From: Chloroflexota bacterium
GTDB taxonomy: Bacteria > Chloroflexota > Dehalococcoidia > Lucifugimonadales > Lucifugimonadaceae
DNA: 57,523 nucleotides
Assembly (NCBI GenBank): GCA_024275195.1
Contig: JAJRZP010000072.1
Coordinates: 1 to 57,523, forward strand
Direction of reading: 5' to 3'
The notes under the pieces: generated by a model
Database searches by the model: none
Told to the model about the DNA's origin: nothing
Seen by the model: only the letters and a program-made list of their open reading frames with translations
Part shown: positions 26,205 to 34,282 of the stretch, in pieces
Layout of the letters: the number at the start of each line of letters is the position of its first letter
Numbering within the stretch: the first letter of the stretch is position 1
Translations under genes and position numbers: made by a program

Positions 26205-27419
26205 CTATCCGGCGACTTCAAGCATCCGTTCGAGAGCCACCAGAGCATTACGCTGTGTTTCAGGCTCAACCTCGATTCGATTGATCGCCAGACCCGCCAT
26301 GATGCCTTCAAGAACCCAGAGTACATACGCCGGGTGAATTCGATACATCGTGGCACATGGGCAAACCACCGGGTCGAGGCAGAAGATATCTTTATCAGGA
26401 TTCTCAGCAGCCAGCCGACGAACCATGCTGATCTCAGTTCCTACACCCCACGAAGACCCTGCAGGCGCATCGGTGATTTTCTGGAGTATCAGTTCTGTAG
26501 AGCCGTACATATCGGCAGCCGCTACGACCTCCTGAGTGCATTCAGGATGAACTATGATCGTCGTTTCTGGGTTGCGTTCACGTGCGGCATTAATTTGGTC
26601 TACTGTGAATCGAGTATGAACTGAACAGTGACCCTGCCACAGCAATACTTTTGCGTGCCTGATCTCGTCATCTGAAAGACCACCCATCGGCAGGAATGGA
26701 TTCCATACCGCCATTTCTGATTCAGAGATACCTCTTGCGATGGCTGTATTCCGTCCGAGGTGTTGATCGGGTAAAAACAGGATCTTTTCACCCCGTTCAA
26801 ATGCCCAATCGAAGGCTTTATCGGCGTTCGAAGAGGTACATACGAGTCCACCGTTCTTGCCACAGTGAGCCTTGATCGCCGCTGCCGAGTTCATGTATGT
26901 GATCGGGATGACGCTCGATGTCGTGCCGAGAACTGAATCGAGATCGTCCCAGCAGTCGCGCACATCGGAAACGGTCGCCATATCGGCCATCGAACAACCG
27001 GCTGCCATGTTCGGAAGCAGCACGTTCTGGTCTTTGGAGGTAAGAATATCGGCAGTTTCAGCCATGAAATGAACGCCACAGAAGATGATCCACTTCGCGT
27101 CTTTTGTAGCTGCCGCCATTTTCGAGAGCTTGTACGAGTCGCCAGTGAAATCGGCGTATCTGATTACGTCGTCACGCTGATAGTGGTGCCCAAGCAGTAC
27201 GGCTTTTTCACCGATTTCGTTTCGGGCGAACTCGATACCTTCCGCGATCTCTTCGGGTGTCAGTTTCAAGTAGCGGGTTGGCACTTTCTGCCATCGCACA
27301 CCAGCCTTGAACTCTTCCTCAAGGGTTTTTGTCCGCAGATTGCCGTCAGTCTGGCAAAAAGCCGACTGCTCCAGTTCCGTTATTGGGACAGTTGTCTGCT
27401 TGGTGAACGCAGTCGTCAT
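26205..27419 (-). CDS. nadA: Quinolinate synthase
   Basis: A 404-residue [4Fe-4S] enzyme that condenses iminoaspartate with dihydroxyacetone phosphate to quinolinate. The three cluster cysteines are visible in FCGVHFMAET, HPECTQEV and PVVCPCATMYRIHP. LGHHYQRDDVIRYADFTGDS near residue 78 is typical of the long NadA form. The start ATG overlaps the miaB stop by 4 bases, so nadA is coupled to miaB upstream and followed by nadC. The iminoaspartate would come from NadX, encoded divergently at 29002. Confidence 0.95.
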   Translation of the reverse strand: MTTAFTKQTTVPITELEQSAFCQTDGNLRTKTLEEEFKAGVRWQKVPTRYLKLTPEEIAEGIEFARNEIGEKAVLLGHHYQRDDVIRYADFTGDSYKLSKMAAATKDAKWIIFCGVHFMAETADILTSKDQNVLLPNMAAGCSMADMATVSDVRDCWDDLDSVLGTTSSVIPITYMNSAAAIKAHCGKNGGLVCTSSNADKAFDWAFERGEKILFLPDQHLGRNTAIARGISESEMAVWNPFLPMGGLSDDEIRHAKVLLWQGHCSVHTRFTVDQINAARERNPETTIIVHPECTQEVVAAADMYGSTELILQKITDAPAGSSWGVGTEISMVRRLAAENPDKDIFCLDPVVCPCATMYRIHPAYVLWVLEGIMAGLAINRIEVEPETQRNALVALERMLEVAG

Positions 27420-28750
27420 ACGACCGATACCTTTTCCCTTATCACCTCGGAATTAACCTCTGTTGTCACAGCTTCGAGTGACCACGGTGAACTATCGGTT
27501 ATCTCAACCTGAACAGTTTGACCCGGTTTTGCTTCGATTGCACCCGGTTCATCTCTCGGATTTATATAAATAAGTTTATCGCCTCGATTTCGACCGTGCA
27601 GTCTACCCCGCTTGCGACCTTCGACAAGTACATCGAACTTCAGTCCGAGGAGATCAGCATTGTTCCTGCTCTGAATTTCCTGCTGAAACTCATCGACCGT
27701 TGCTTTACGAGCCTTCTTGACAGCTCGCTCGATATCGTCGTTCATGTTTCGCGAGGCGAATGTTCCCTCTCGGTACGAATACTCGGATGTGTGAACCTTC
27801 GAGAATTCTACCGCCCGAAGAACATCCATGGATCGTTCAAACTGAGCATCAGTTTCACCTGAGAATCCGACGATGAGGTCGGTAGTCAGAGTCACATCTG
27901 GAATCATCTGCTTAATCAGGGCGATCTTGTCGAGATACTGGCTACGCGTGTATCCACGGCGCATGTTGGCAAGAACAGAGTCATCGCCAGCCTGAAAAGG
28001 AAGGTTGATCGATTCGCATACCTTCGGGAGGTCGCGAACCGCTTCGAGAATCCGAATCGACATGTCATTGGGATGTGATGTCAGGAATCTGATGCGCTCA
28101 AGACCGTCGATCTCGTGCATCTGTGTAAGCAGATCGGCAAGATCGATTCTCGGACGGAGATCGTGACCATAAGAATCAACGTTCTGTCCCAGAAGTGTTA
28201 TCTCTCGCACACCGCGAGCAACCAGCAACTCCGCCTCATGAACGATCTCAACCGCCGTTCGGCTGTTTTCCCGACCGCGTCGATACGGAATGATGCAAAA
28301 GGTACAGAACTTGTCACAACCGTGGACAATCGGGATGAACGATGCAACGTTGGGGTTTTCTGGGACTGACCCGTTAAGGCAGCCCTCTGGATCAAGTCCG
28401 TGCCTCATTCCGGCAGTTTCCAGAATCGGCTCGAACTCCTGCGGTCTTGCCCACACGTCCACATACGGGAAGCGTCTTCTCAGGTCGGCTTGCTCGGGTC
28501 CGACCATGCAGCCCATCACCGCGATCATGCGATCGCTGTTGCCCTTCATCTTCTTCCCGAGTCGACCAATCAGTCCCGTCGCCGTGTCCTCAGCAGACTG
28601 TCGTACGACACAGGTATTCAATACGACGACATCGGCATTCGCCATATCGTCGGTTGAATCGAACCCCATTTTCGAAAATCCGCTGGACAGCCGCTCAGAA
28701 TCAGATGCGTTCATCTGGCAACCGACGGTCCAAACGTGGTAACTAGGCAA
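27416..28750 (-). CDS. miaB: tRNA-2-methylthio-N6-dimethylallyladenosine synthase
   Basis: A 444-residue radical-SAM methylthiotransferase that adds the 2-methylthio group to A37 of tRNAs. It has the N-terminal UPF0004 domain with its own cluster cysteines (VGCQMNASDSERL and LNTCVVRQSA), the radical-SAM triad in CDKFCTFCIIPYRRG near residue 145, and a C-terminal TRAM domain ending about residue 440. Reads as MiaB rather than MtaB or RimO because of GCQMN and IIPYRRGRE. The start is TTG at 28750 with no ribosome site; a possible promoter lies immediately upstream. Confidence 0.93.
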   Translation of the reverse strand: MPSYHVWTVGCQMNASDSERLSSGFSKMGFDSTDDMANADVVVLNTCVVRQSAEDTATGLIGRLGKKMKGNSDRMIAVMGCMVGPEQADLRRRFPYVDVWARPQEFEPILETAGMRHGLDPEGCLNGSVPENPNVASFIPIVHGCDKFCTFCIIPYRRGRENSRTAVEIVHEAELLVARGVREITLLGQNVDSYGHDLRPRIDLADLLTQMHEIDGLERIRFLTSHPNDMSIRILEAVRDLPKVCESINLPFQAGDDSVLANMRRGYTRSQYLDKIALIKQMIPDVTLTTDLIVGFSGETDAQFERSMDVLRAVEFSKVHTSEYSYREGTFASRNMNDDIERAVKKARKATVDEFQQEIQSRNNADLLGLKFDVLVEGRKRGRLHGRNRGDKLIYINPRDEPGAIEAKPGQTVQVEITDSSPWSLEAVTTEVNSEVIREKVSVV

Positions 28751-28762
28751 TGGTCAGGCAAT

Positions 28763-28792
28763 ATTGTCCGAGTCCCTGACCGTATTCGTCAA
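28763..28792 (-). promoter_or_regulatory. Possible promoter for miaB-nadA-nadC
   Basis: Reading on the minus strand, TTGACG (28792-28787) and GACAAT (28768-28763) are 18 bases apart. The expected start of transcription is about 28756, only 6 bases before the TTG start of miaB, which would give an almost leaderless mRNA. The -10 box departs from consensus at its first base. Confidence 0.4.
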
Positions 28793-29001
28793 AATGCGAC
28801 CAGCCCGAGCTCGGCTTCAATGATTTCTATTTACTGTGAAGTACAAGGATAGCTCGACTATCGATCGCAGACCAGATTCAACGCAAAGATTCTGCTGTGC
28901 CAGTTATCATCTACCGTCGAAGTAAATCAAGAGTTGTGGTCAGGCAGCTTGCAAGCTGTTCAGGTGCAACCCACTGACCAACGGATGGAGTTACACATAC
29001 A

Positions 29002-29841
29002 TTGCCAGAACAAGTGAACGTAGGGCTGATCGGCTGCGGAGCAATGGGTTCGGAGCTAGCGCGGGCTGTGCTAAAGGGAGACGCAGGCTCAGCTCGTATC
29101 GTTGGACTCTTCGATGAATACCATCCCAGCCGAGAATCTCTCGCCGCTGAACTCGGGGCCGGTGCCGAGGAAGTGCCGACAACGGTCAACACGGTCACAG
29201 AACTCGTGAATCTTCCGAATCTCGATCTGGTGGTTGAATGTGCGTCACAGGCCGCCGTTGTGGCCCATGCTGAAACTGTGTTGTCGGCAGGTAAATCACT
29301 GTTGGTGATGAGTTCAGGCGCCATGATTTCCCCCGATTTCATGAAAACCGTCTCCACTGCCGCACAGCGGTCGGGAGCCTCGATCTATATCCCATCAGGT
29401 GCTGTCGGCGGAATCGACGCGCTGCGGGCGTCCAGAGCACTTCTTGAAGAGGTAACGATCGTCTCTACGAAAAAACCGATCTCGTTGAGTGGCGCACCCG
29501 GTTTCGCTGACTGGGAAAACAAAGAAATCACTGAACCGACTGTAATCTATGAAGGTTCGGCGACCGATGCTGTCGGTTTGTTCCCGGCGAACGTTAACGT
29601 CGCGGCGACGGTGAGTTTGGCGGGGATTGGACCTGACGCCACCAGGGTCAGAGTCGTCGCAGACCCTGATTCGCCCGGAAATGTTCATGAGATCAATGCT
29701 GTTAGCAAGGCGGGGAAATTCTCGTTCAGGTTCGAAAATATGCCGCATGAGACTAATCCGAAAACAAGCTTCCTTGCGGTGCTGGCAGCGATCGAAACGC
29801 TTCGGTCGATTTGCGACCCGGGGCTGCGAATCGGAACCTGA
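29002..29841 (+). CDS. nadX: L-aspartate dehydrogenase
   Basis: A 279-residue NAD(P)-dependent enzyme oxidising aspartate to iminoaspartate, the substrate of NadA; it replaces the FAD oxidase NadB. The Rossmann motif is GLIGCGAMGSEL at residues 8-19. The family boxes VVECASQAAV, IYIPSGAVGGIDAL, FPANVNVAATVSLAGIG and the C-terminal NPKTS are all present. The start is TTG at 29002, with GGATGGAG about 12 bases before. It is divergent from miaB-nadA-nadC with a gap of 251 bases, so the four genes make a local NAD synthesis locus. Confidence 0.93.
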   Translation: MPEQVNVGLIGCGAMGSELARAVLKGDAGSARIVGLFDEYHPSRESLAAELGAGAEEVPTTVNTVTELVNLPNLDLVVECASQAAVVAHAETVLSAGKSLLVMSSGAMISPDFMKTVSTAAQRSGASIYIPSGAVGGIDALRASRALLEEVTIVSTKKPISLSGAPGFADWENKEITEPTVIYEGSATDAVGLFPANVNVAATVSLAGIGPDATRVRVVADPDSPGNVHEINAVSKAGKFSFRFENMPHETNPKTSFLAVLAAIETLRSICDPGLRIGT

Positions 29842-29962
29842 ACGCTACGCCCTCTCCACCCGGGAATGCTCTCGCATCAAGTCTGGCTTGCCAGTTGACC
29901 GATGAAAACGATGGTCTTGATTGGATTGGGCAAGATCGCTCCAGCACTCTACGCCCGCAGAT

Positions 29963-29976
29963 GACCGATATCGGTC
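29963..29976. repeat. 14-bp perfect palindrome
   Basis: GACCGATATCGGTC reads the same on both strands. It lies in the 207-base gap between nadX and the tRNA-Ser gene. No T run follows on either strand, so it is not a typical terminator. It could be a protein-binding site or chance. Confidence 0.3.
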
Positions 29977-30048
29977 GTTAAGCATGCATACAGAGGGAAC
30001 GACGCAACGTGGCACAGTGACGAGCGAGGTGGCGCATCAGGTAAATGG

Positions 30049-30138
30049 CGGAGGGTGCGGGATTCGAACCCGCGAGGAGGCTCAACACCCCCAACCCGCT
30101 TAGCAGGCGGGCGCACTAGGCCACTATGCGAACCCTCC
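30049..30138 (-). tRNA. tRNA-Ser (anticodon GCT)
   Basis: A 90-base class II tRNA read on the minus strand. The acceptor stem pairs GGAGGGT (30138-30132) with ACCCTCC (30056-30050), followed by discriminator G at 30049. The anticodon stem CCCGC/GCGGG encloses the loop CTGCTAA, so the anticodon is GCT (30104-30102), reading AGC and AGU. The long variable arm typical of serine tRNAs lies at about 30074-30094, and the T arm is GCGGG TTCGAAT CCCGC. CCA is not encoded. It is not tRNA(Sec), which would need a UCA anticodon and a longer acceptor arm. Confidence 0.96.
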
Positions 30139-30167
30139 GCGAAGGATGTGCCAGTGCGAACCACTTC

Positions 30168-30197
30168 AATATATCTTCACGCTCCTTACTCGGTAAA
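30168..30197 (-). promoter_or_regulatory. Promoter for tRNA-Ser
   Basis: On the minus strand TTTACC (30197-30192) and TATATT (30173-30168) are 18 bases apart. Transcription would start near 30161, about 23 bases before the mature tRNA. The -35 box lies within a small inverted repeat, CTCCTT/AAGGAG at 30182-30201. Confidence 0.5.
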
Positions 30198-30241
30198 GGA
30201 GATTTGCATGAGTCTCAACGGATATCACACGACTTGCGGCG

Positions 30242-31027
30242 TTATTTGATGAGCCGTCGACGAAGCAGATAGACAGCAGCAGGCCACATCAGCGCAGTTA
30301 GGGCCACAACGTAGATCGCTGCCCAGAGATGTGTGATGTCCAGGTTTCCCAGAGCGAAACCCCGGGCGATATGAACTCCGGGTGTCAACGGCATCGCCCA
30401 CGCGATGGGTTGAACCCACTCCGGCAGGATAGATATTGGGAAGAACGCTCCAGAGAAAAAGTAGAGCGGTGTTGCAACCAGCGTGAATACCAGTGTTAAG
30501 AAGGTTGTATGTGGCGCCACCGCCGAAAACAGGAAGCCCATTGCCCCGAACAACGCACCCATCATCACAGCCGGTATCAGTATCCCAATTGCCAGCCAGC
30601 CATCGATCCAGCCGAATATCACAGCAACTATGGCAACACCAATCGTAGTCATCAGCGCTCTGGTGATAGCCCAGAGTATGTCGCCCAGAGTTACCTCCAG
30701 CACCGTTATTGGTGTGGTCAAGGCGGTTTCGTACACATCGTTGTCGATGCGGTTGTAGGCGTTCCATGATGTTTCGAATAAGGCATGGAACATCGCCGAG
30801 CCCATTATCAGCCCCGGTGTCACGAACTCTGCATACGATTCTGCACCCTCGACTTCAGTTACGAGTTTGCCGATGCCAAACCCCACTGCCACAAGCGCGA
30901 CAACAGGTTCAATAAGTACCCAGGTAATCACGAATTTCCAGTAGCGAACAAACGCCACCGCGTGCCTTAGCCAGAGACCGGTGATGCTCCTACGCCGAAT
31001 ACCTGGTGTCGGAATCGCGAAGTTCAT
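30242..31027 (-). CDS. ABC-2 type permease (NodJ/DrrB-like)
   Basis: A 261-residue inner-membrane permease with six hydrophobic segments. The run PGLIMGSAMFHALFETSWNAY and the later GAMGFLFSAVAPH are typical of the NodJ/DrrB group of ABC-2 exporters, which move polysaccharides, lipids or drugs. The end LRRRLIK is basic. The start ATG at 31027 follows the ATPase stop by 2 bases, so the two subunits are co-translated. Substrate unknown. Confidence 0.92.
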   Translation of the reverse strand: MNFAIPTPGIRRRSITGLWLRHAVAFVRYWKFVITWVLIEPVVALVAVGFGIGKLVTEVEGAESYAEFVTPGLIMGSAMFHALFETSWNAYNRIDNDVYETALTTPITVLEVTLGDILWAITRALMTTIGVAIVAVIFGWIDGWLAIGILIPAVMMGALFGAMGFLFSAVAPHTTFLTLVFTLVATPLYFFSGAFFPISILPEWVQPIAWAMPLTPGVHIARGFALGNLDITHLWAAIYVVALTALMWPAAVYLLRRRLIK

Positions 31028-31029
31028 TT

Positions 31030-32007
31030 TTAATCTCTGAGTTCTCTTCCAGTTATCGCCAGGAACACGTCTTCGAGATTGCCGGCACGATAGGACGTGC
31101 GTACGCCATCGACATCGTTAAGCCCTGAAAGATCGGGACGGTCGCCGTTAAGACCGGTTACGCTCACAAGCGCGCCGACTTCGCGAAACGTGATTTCTCG
31201 CTGTGTCAGGTACTCTCGAACAATTCTTAGCGAGGCAGGTAAAACTCTGAGTTGCGCCACTTCTTTCGGGGCGTGACGCTCTATCATCTGGTCGGGAGTG
31301 CCTTCGTCGAGGATCTTGCCGTTATCCAGAATCGACAGTCGATCACACAGTACCGTCGCTTCTTCCATGTAATGCGTCGATAGCAGCACGGTCACACCTG
31401 CCTCCTTGAGAACCGCAAGCTCCTCCCATACCCGGTTGCGACTTTGGGGATCCAGTCCTGTCGATGGCTCGTCCATCACAATAACCCTGGGGCTGATCAT
31501 CATCGAGCGCGCTATCGCGAGCCGTCGCTTCATCCCGCCTGACAACTCGTACACGTTCGATTTCGAACGATCGCGCAGGCCGAAAAACTCGAGTACCTCG
31601 TGAGTTCGGTTCTTCGCGTGTTTCCGGGAAAGGCCAGCGAGAAATCCGTACAGGATTAAATTTTGAAATACGGTGAGGCCGCCATCCAGGCCATCGTGCT
31701 GGGTTACGACACCCATCACTTCTCGGACCGCTCGACTGTCTTTCACCACGTCGATACCGGCGACTGAAATAGTGCCAGAGTCGACCGGTGCCAGCCCACT
31801 GAGCATCCGCATTGTCGTGGTTTTCCCCGCTCCGTTCGGGCCCAGCAGGCCGTAAGTTTCACCGGGCTGTACGCTAAACGTAATCCCATCAACCGCGGCG
31901 ATACCGCCATACAGCTTACGAATACCCTCAACCTGAATGATCGGATTGCGAGGACTGGCGGCGGCGGCGTTGGGGTTGGATTCTTCAGTCACGTCACCTC
32001 TTCCCAT
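31030..32007 (-). CDS. ABC transporter ATP-binding protein (NodI/DrrA-like)
   Basis: A 325-residue ATPase for the adjacent NodJ-like permease. Walker A is GPNGAGKTTTMRML at about residues 58-71, the signature is LSGGMKRRLAIARSM, Walker B is VIVMDEPSTGLDP and the H-loop STHYMEEA. The C-terminal domain of about 90 residues, ending AGNLEDVFLAITGREL, is characteristic of DrrA/NodI. The first 20 residues are polar and variable. Start ATG at 32007; the moaD-moaE gene ends 41 bases upstream on the same strand. Confidence 0.93.
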   Translation of the reverse strand: MGRGDVTEESNPNAAAASPRNPIIQVEGIRKLYGGIAAVDGITFSVQPGETYGLLGPNGAGKTTTMRMLSGLAPVDSGTISVAGIDVVKDSRAVREVMGVVTQHDGLDGGLTVFQNLILYGFLAGLSRKHAKNRTHEVLEFFGLRDRSKSNVYELSGGMKRRLAIARSMMISPRVIVMDEPSTGLDPQSRNRVWEELAVLKEAGVTVLLSTHYMEEATVLCDRLSILDNGKILDEGTPDQMIERHAPKEVAQLRVLPASLRIVREYLTQREITFREVGALVSVTGLNGDRPDLSGLNDVDGVRTSYRAGNLEDVFLAITGRELRD

Positions 32008-32048
32008 CGTTTATTCCGGTGGTGCAGACTAGCAATTAAGGCTCGAGG

Positions 32049-32777
32049 CTATTCCGTCGGTGGTGGCGAATCACTGCCGGCACCAGGCGATTCGCCGACC
32101 CACAGTTCCCCACCCTCAAAAAGTTCCTTTTTCCAGATTGGAACAATCTCTTTGAGTCGGTCTACGAAATACAACGCCGATTCAAAGGCCGGTCGCCGGT
32201 GTGCGGACCCAACGGCAACCACCATGCTGGTTTCGCCGATATCGACACGGCCCGTCCGGTGAGCGATCGCGATCTTGCCCAGATCCCATTGATCCCGCAT
32301 CTCGCCGATAATCTCGGCGATTTTGTTTTCAGCCATCGGCTGATACGCCTCGTAATCGAGCCGAACAACTGCCCTGCCCTCGTTGTGATCTCTGGTCACA
32401 CCCAGAAACGTCACAACCGCGCCATCGACCGCTGTTGTCACAAACTCAGTCAGCGGAGTTGGGTCTAACCTTTCAGCTGTGATAAATATCCAATCGGTTT
32501 GAGTTTTTATGTCGCCCATACCGCCGCTGACAGGCGGAATCAGGGCAATTTCATCGCCAGCGCTTACCGTCTGGTCGCCCGCAACGTACTCGCCGTTCAG
32601 GGCCAGCATCACTGTTGAGCCGGGTTCCGGGTCGCTTGGTGCAGCAGCTCTACCTGCAAGTACCGCGTCGTCAACTGTCATGCCCTCGACCACAGGAATA
32701 CGAACACTGCGCGTACCTGCACGTTCACGCAGCGCTGCGAAGAAAAGTATCGTGATTTGTAGTTCGTCGGTAGTCAA
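32049..32777 (-). CDS. Molybdopterin synthase, MoaD-MoaE fusion
   Basis: 242 residues joining both subunits of molybdopterin synthase, which adds two sulfurs to cyclic pyranopterin monophosphate in molybdenum cofactor synthesis. Residues 1-86 are the MoaD ubiquitin-like fold ending in LIPPVSGG; residues about 95-225 are MoaE, with RTGRVDIGE, GSAHRRPAF and the lysine box DRLKEIVPIWKKE. MoaD must normally expose its C-terminal Gly-Gly to carry the sulfur, yet here it is followed directly by MGDIKTQ. The mycobacterial MoaX fusion is known to be cleaved at this point, and the same is inferred here. TTG start at 32777. No other Moco gene is nearby. Confidence 0.9.
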   Translation of the reverse strand: MTTDELQITILFFAALRERAGTRSVRIPVVEGMTVDDAVLAGRAAAPSDPEPGSTVMLALNGEYVAGDQTVSAGDEIALIPPVSGGMGDIKTQTDWIFITAERLDPTPLTEFVTTAVDGAVVTFLGVTRDHNEGRAVVRLDYEAYQPMAENKIAEIIGEMRDQWDLGKIAIAHRTGRVDIGETSMVVAVGSAHRRPAFESALYFVDRLKEIVPIWKKELFEGGELWVGESPGAGSDSPPPTE

Positions 32778-32955
32778 TGAATATTCAGTTAGGGCTCATC
32801 GGGAGTTTGTCGATATTCGTGTGCAAATCAGGTTACTGCCGAACCGTCGCGACTGGGGAAGGTCCGTGTCACCAGAAGTAGTGAGGTTTGTGCCCGAATT
32901 CGAGATCCAGGATCGGTAAGTGGCTCGATAACGTCCCTACCGCATCCGAATCACT

Positions 32956-32984
32956 TTGACCTACTGCTCTGCGGCAAATACAAT
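32956..32984 (+). promoter_or_regulatory. Sigma70-type promoter for the rpsP operon
   Basis: TTGACC (32956-32961) and TACAAT (32979-32984) are 17 bases apart, the ideal spacing. Transcription would begin near 32991 and run through rpsP, khpA, rimM and probably yebC. It is the closest match to the consensus in the window. Confidence 0.7.
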
Positions 32985-33003
32985 TTGAGGTCGATTGTGT
33001 TGA

Positions 33004-33024
33004 ACTCTCGCGAACCGTGAGAGT
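33004..33024 (+). promoter_or_regulatory. Hairpin in the rpsP leader
   Basis: ACTCTCGCG (33004-33012) pairs with CGTGAGAGT (33016-33024), a 9-bp stem with one G-T pair and the 3-base loop AAC. It starts about 13 bases after the predicted transcription start and about 57 bases before the rpsP start codon. No T run follows, so it is probably an mRNA leader structure or operator rather than a terminator. Function not known. Confidence 0.4.
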
Positions 33025-33080
33025 CTGGCTTCCTCGTTATTCTGCCGTCTTCTTAGTTACGGCACGGAGTGATTTCACGA

Positions 33081-33344
33081 ATGGTTCGAATCCGTCTTAA
33101 ACGCGTTGGTGGCAAGAAGCACCCGTTCTACCGTGTGGTTGTGGCCGATCAGCGTGCAGCACGCGATGGTGCCTTCATTGAACAGATCGGCACCTACGAT
33201 CCTTTTCCAGACCCACCAGAGATCAAGATTGACGAAGAAAAAGTCAACAAGTGGATCAAAGATGGCGCACAGCCTTCTGAATCTGTCGTGAGTCTGCTCC
33301 AGACAGTCGGGATTCTCCCGAAAGTAGTTACTTCCAGTGGCTGA
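33081..33344 (+). CDS. rpsP: 30S ribosomal protein S16
   Basis: 87 residues from the ATG at 33081, beginning [21 protein letters not shown], the typical S16 N-terminus. A GTG 12 bases upstream also lies in frame but would add residues the family lacks; the GGAG at 33066 is 11 bases before the ATG. It heads the rpsP-khpA-rimM unit found in many bacteria. Its last codons overlap the start of khpA by 8 bases. Confidence 0.95.
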   Translation: MVRIRLKRVGGKKHPFYRVVVADQRAARDGAFIEQIGTYDPFPDPPEIKIDEEKVNKWIKDGAQPSESVVSLLQTVGILPKVVTSSG

Positions 33345-33633
33345 GCGCGACGATGAATCGGTAGTTGACGATGTTGAAGTCGAAGATATGTCGCCGATCG
33401 ATTCAATGCGGGAGATGATCGAATACATCGCCCGCGCTCTCGCCTCTAATCCGGACGCAGTATCGGTTACCGAAGAGGATGATGGCGAGCGCATCTTCCT
33501 GCATCTCTCTGTTGACGATCAGGACAAAGGCAAAGTTATAGGCCGTGACGGTCGCGTTGCACAGTCCATGCGCTCTCTCCTGAGGGTTGCGGCAGTAAAG
33601 GCCGACACCCGCGTCAGCCTCGAAATCGACTAA
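33337..33633 (+). CDS. khpA: KH-domain RNA-binding protein KhpA
   Basis: A 98-residue protein with one type II KH domain in its last 75 residues; the RNA-binding GxxG loop is GRDG in [18 protein letters not shown]. An acidic start of about 25 residues ([13 protein letters not shown]) is unusual for the family. KhpA proteins (formerly YlqC) bind RNA and help control cell elongation in Firmicutes. The start is GTG at 33337, inside the end of rpsP. The position between rpsP and rimM is the conserved one. Confidence 0.92.
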   Translation: MAERDDESVVDDVEVEDMSPIDSMREMIEYIARALASNPDAVSVTEEDDGERIFLHLSVDDQDKGKVIGRDGRVAQSMRSLLRVAAVKADTRVSLEID

Positions 33634-33660
33634 TCGTCACCTGACAGGTCTTCCTCCATC

Positions 33661-34206
33661 ATGACGGCCCCAATCACTCGTTCCGAGATTTCGGATGAAG
33701 ACCTTGTGGCTGTTGGGCGCGTGCGGCGACCGACCGGAATAAAAGGCGCAGTACTTGTTGAGGTCTACTCTGGCCTACAGGATCGCTTTTCTGTCGGTGA
33801 CATTCTTGTCGCGAACGGTCTTGAGTACCAGATCGTCGAGACAGGTAGATCGGGCAATGCGGCAAAGCTGACGTTTGCCTCCGTTGACTCCATCGAGAAA
33901 GCTGATGAGTTGAGGGGGCTGGAGCTTTTCGTTCCGATCGAGTCGCTCCCCAAAAACCCACCGGGGGTCTACTACCACTACGAGATTGTCGGTATCGATG
34001 TCGTGACTCTGGCAGGGAAACAGTTGGGGACTCTTACCGAAATCCTTGAAACCGGGAGCAACGACGTATTCATCATCACTCCGAAATCAGTTGCTGGTAA
34101 GAAGGCTTCAGCCGAAATTCTTATCCCGGTGCTGAAGGGTGTAATCGTCGAGGTCGACAGTGAGAATGGCGTAATGAAGATCGACCCTCCTGCTGGATTA
34201 CTCTAA
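33661..34206 (+). CDS. rimM: Ribosome maturation factor RimM
   Basis: A 181-residue protein needed for 30S subunit assembly, which binds S19. The N-terminal domain begins VAVGRVRRPTGIKGAVLVEVYS, and the PRC-barrel domain contains VYYHYEIVGIDVVT and the family-typical VLKGVIVEVDSENGVMKIDPPAGLL at the end. ATG at 33661, 27 bases after khpA. trmD and rplS, which often follow rimM, are not here; yebC comes instead after 76 bases. Confidence 0.93.
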   Translation: MTAPITRSEISDEDLVAVGRVRRPTGIKGAVLVEVYSGLQDRFSVGDILVANGLEYQIVETGRSGNAAKLTFASVDSIEKADELRGLELFVPIESLPKNPPGVYYHYEIVGIDVVTLAGKQLGTLTEILETGSNDVFIITPKSVAGKKASAEILIPVLKGVIVEVDSENGVMKIDPPAGLL

Positions 34207-34282
34207 GAGCATCTCATTCGGTAAAATGAGGGCTCGAATCGAACGATTCCCTGGAAACTTCGTACACAGGATGGAAGTCTGA

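Noticed and set aside
26162-26356. N-terminal extension of nadC by 65 residues
   Set aside because: The extra part does not resemble NadC, overlaps nadA on the same strand in another frame, and the ATG at 26161 gives the family's usual start.
30049-30138. The class II tRNA as a possible tRNA(Sec)
   Set aside because: The anticodon is GCT and the acceptor stem is 7 bp; tRNA(Sec) would have UCA and an 8-bp stem. It is tRNA-Ser.
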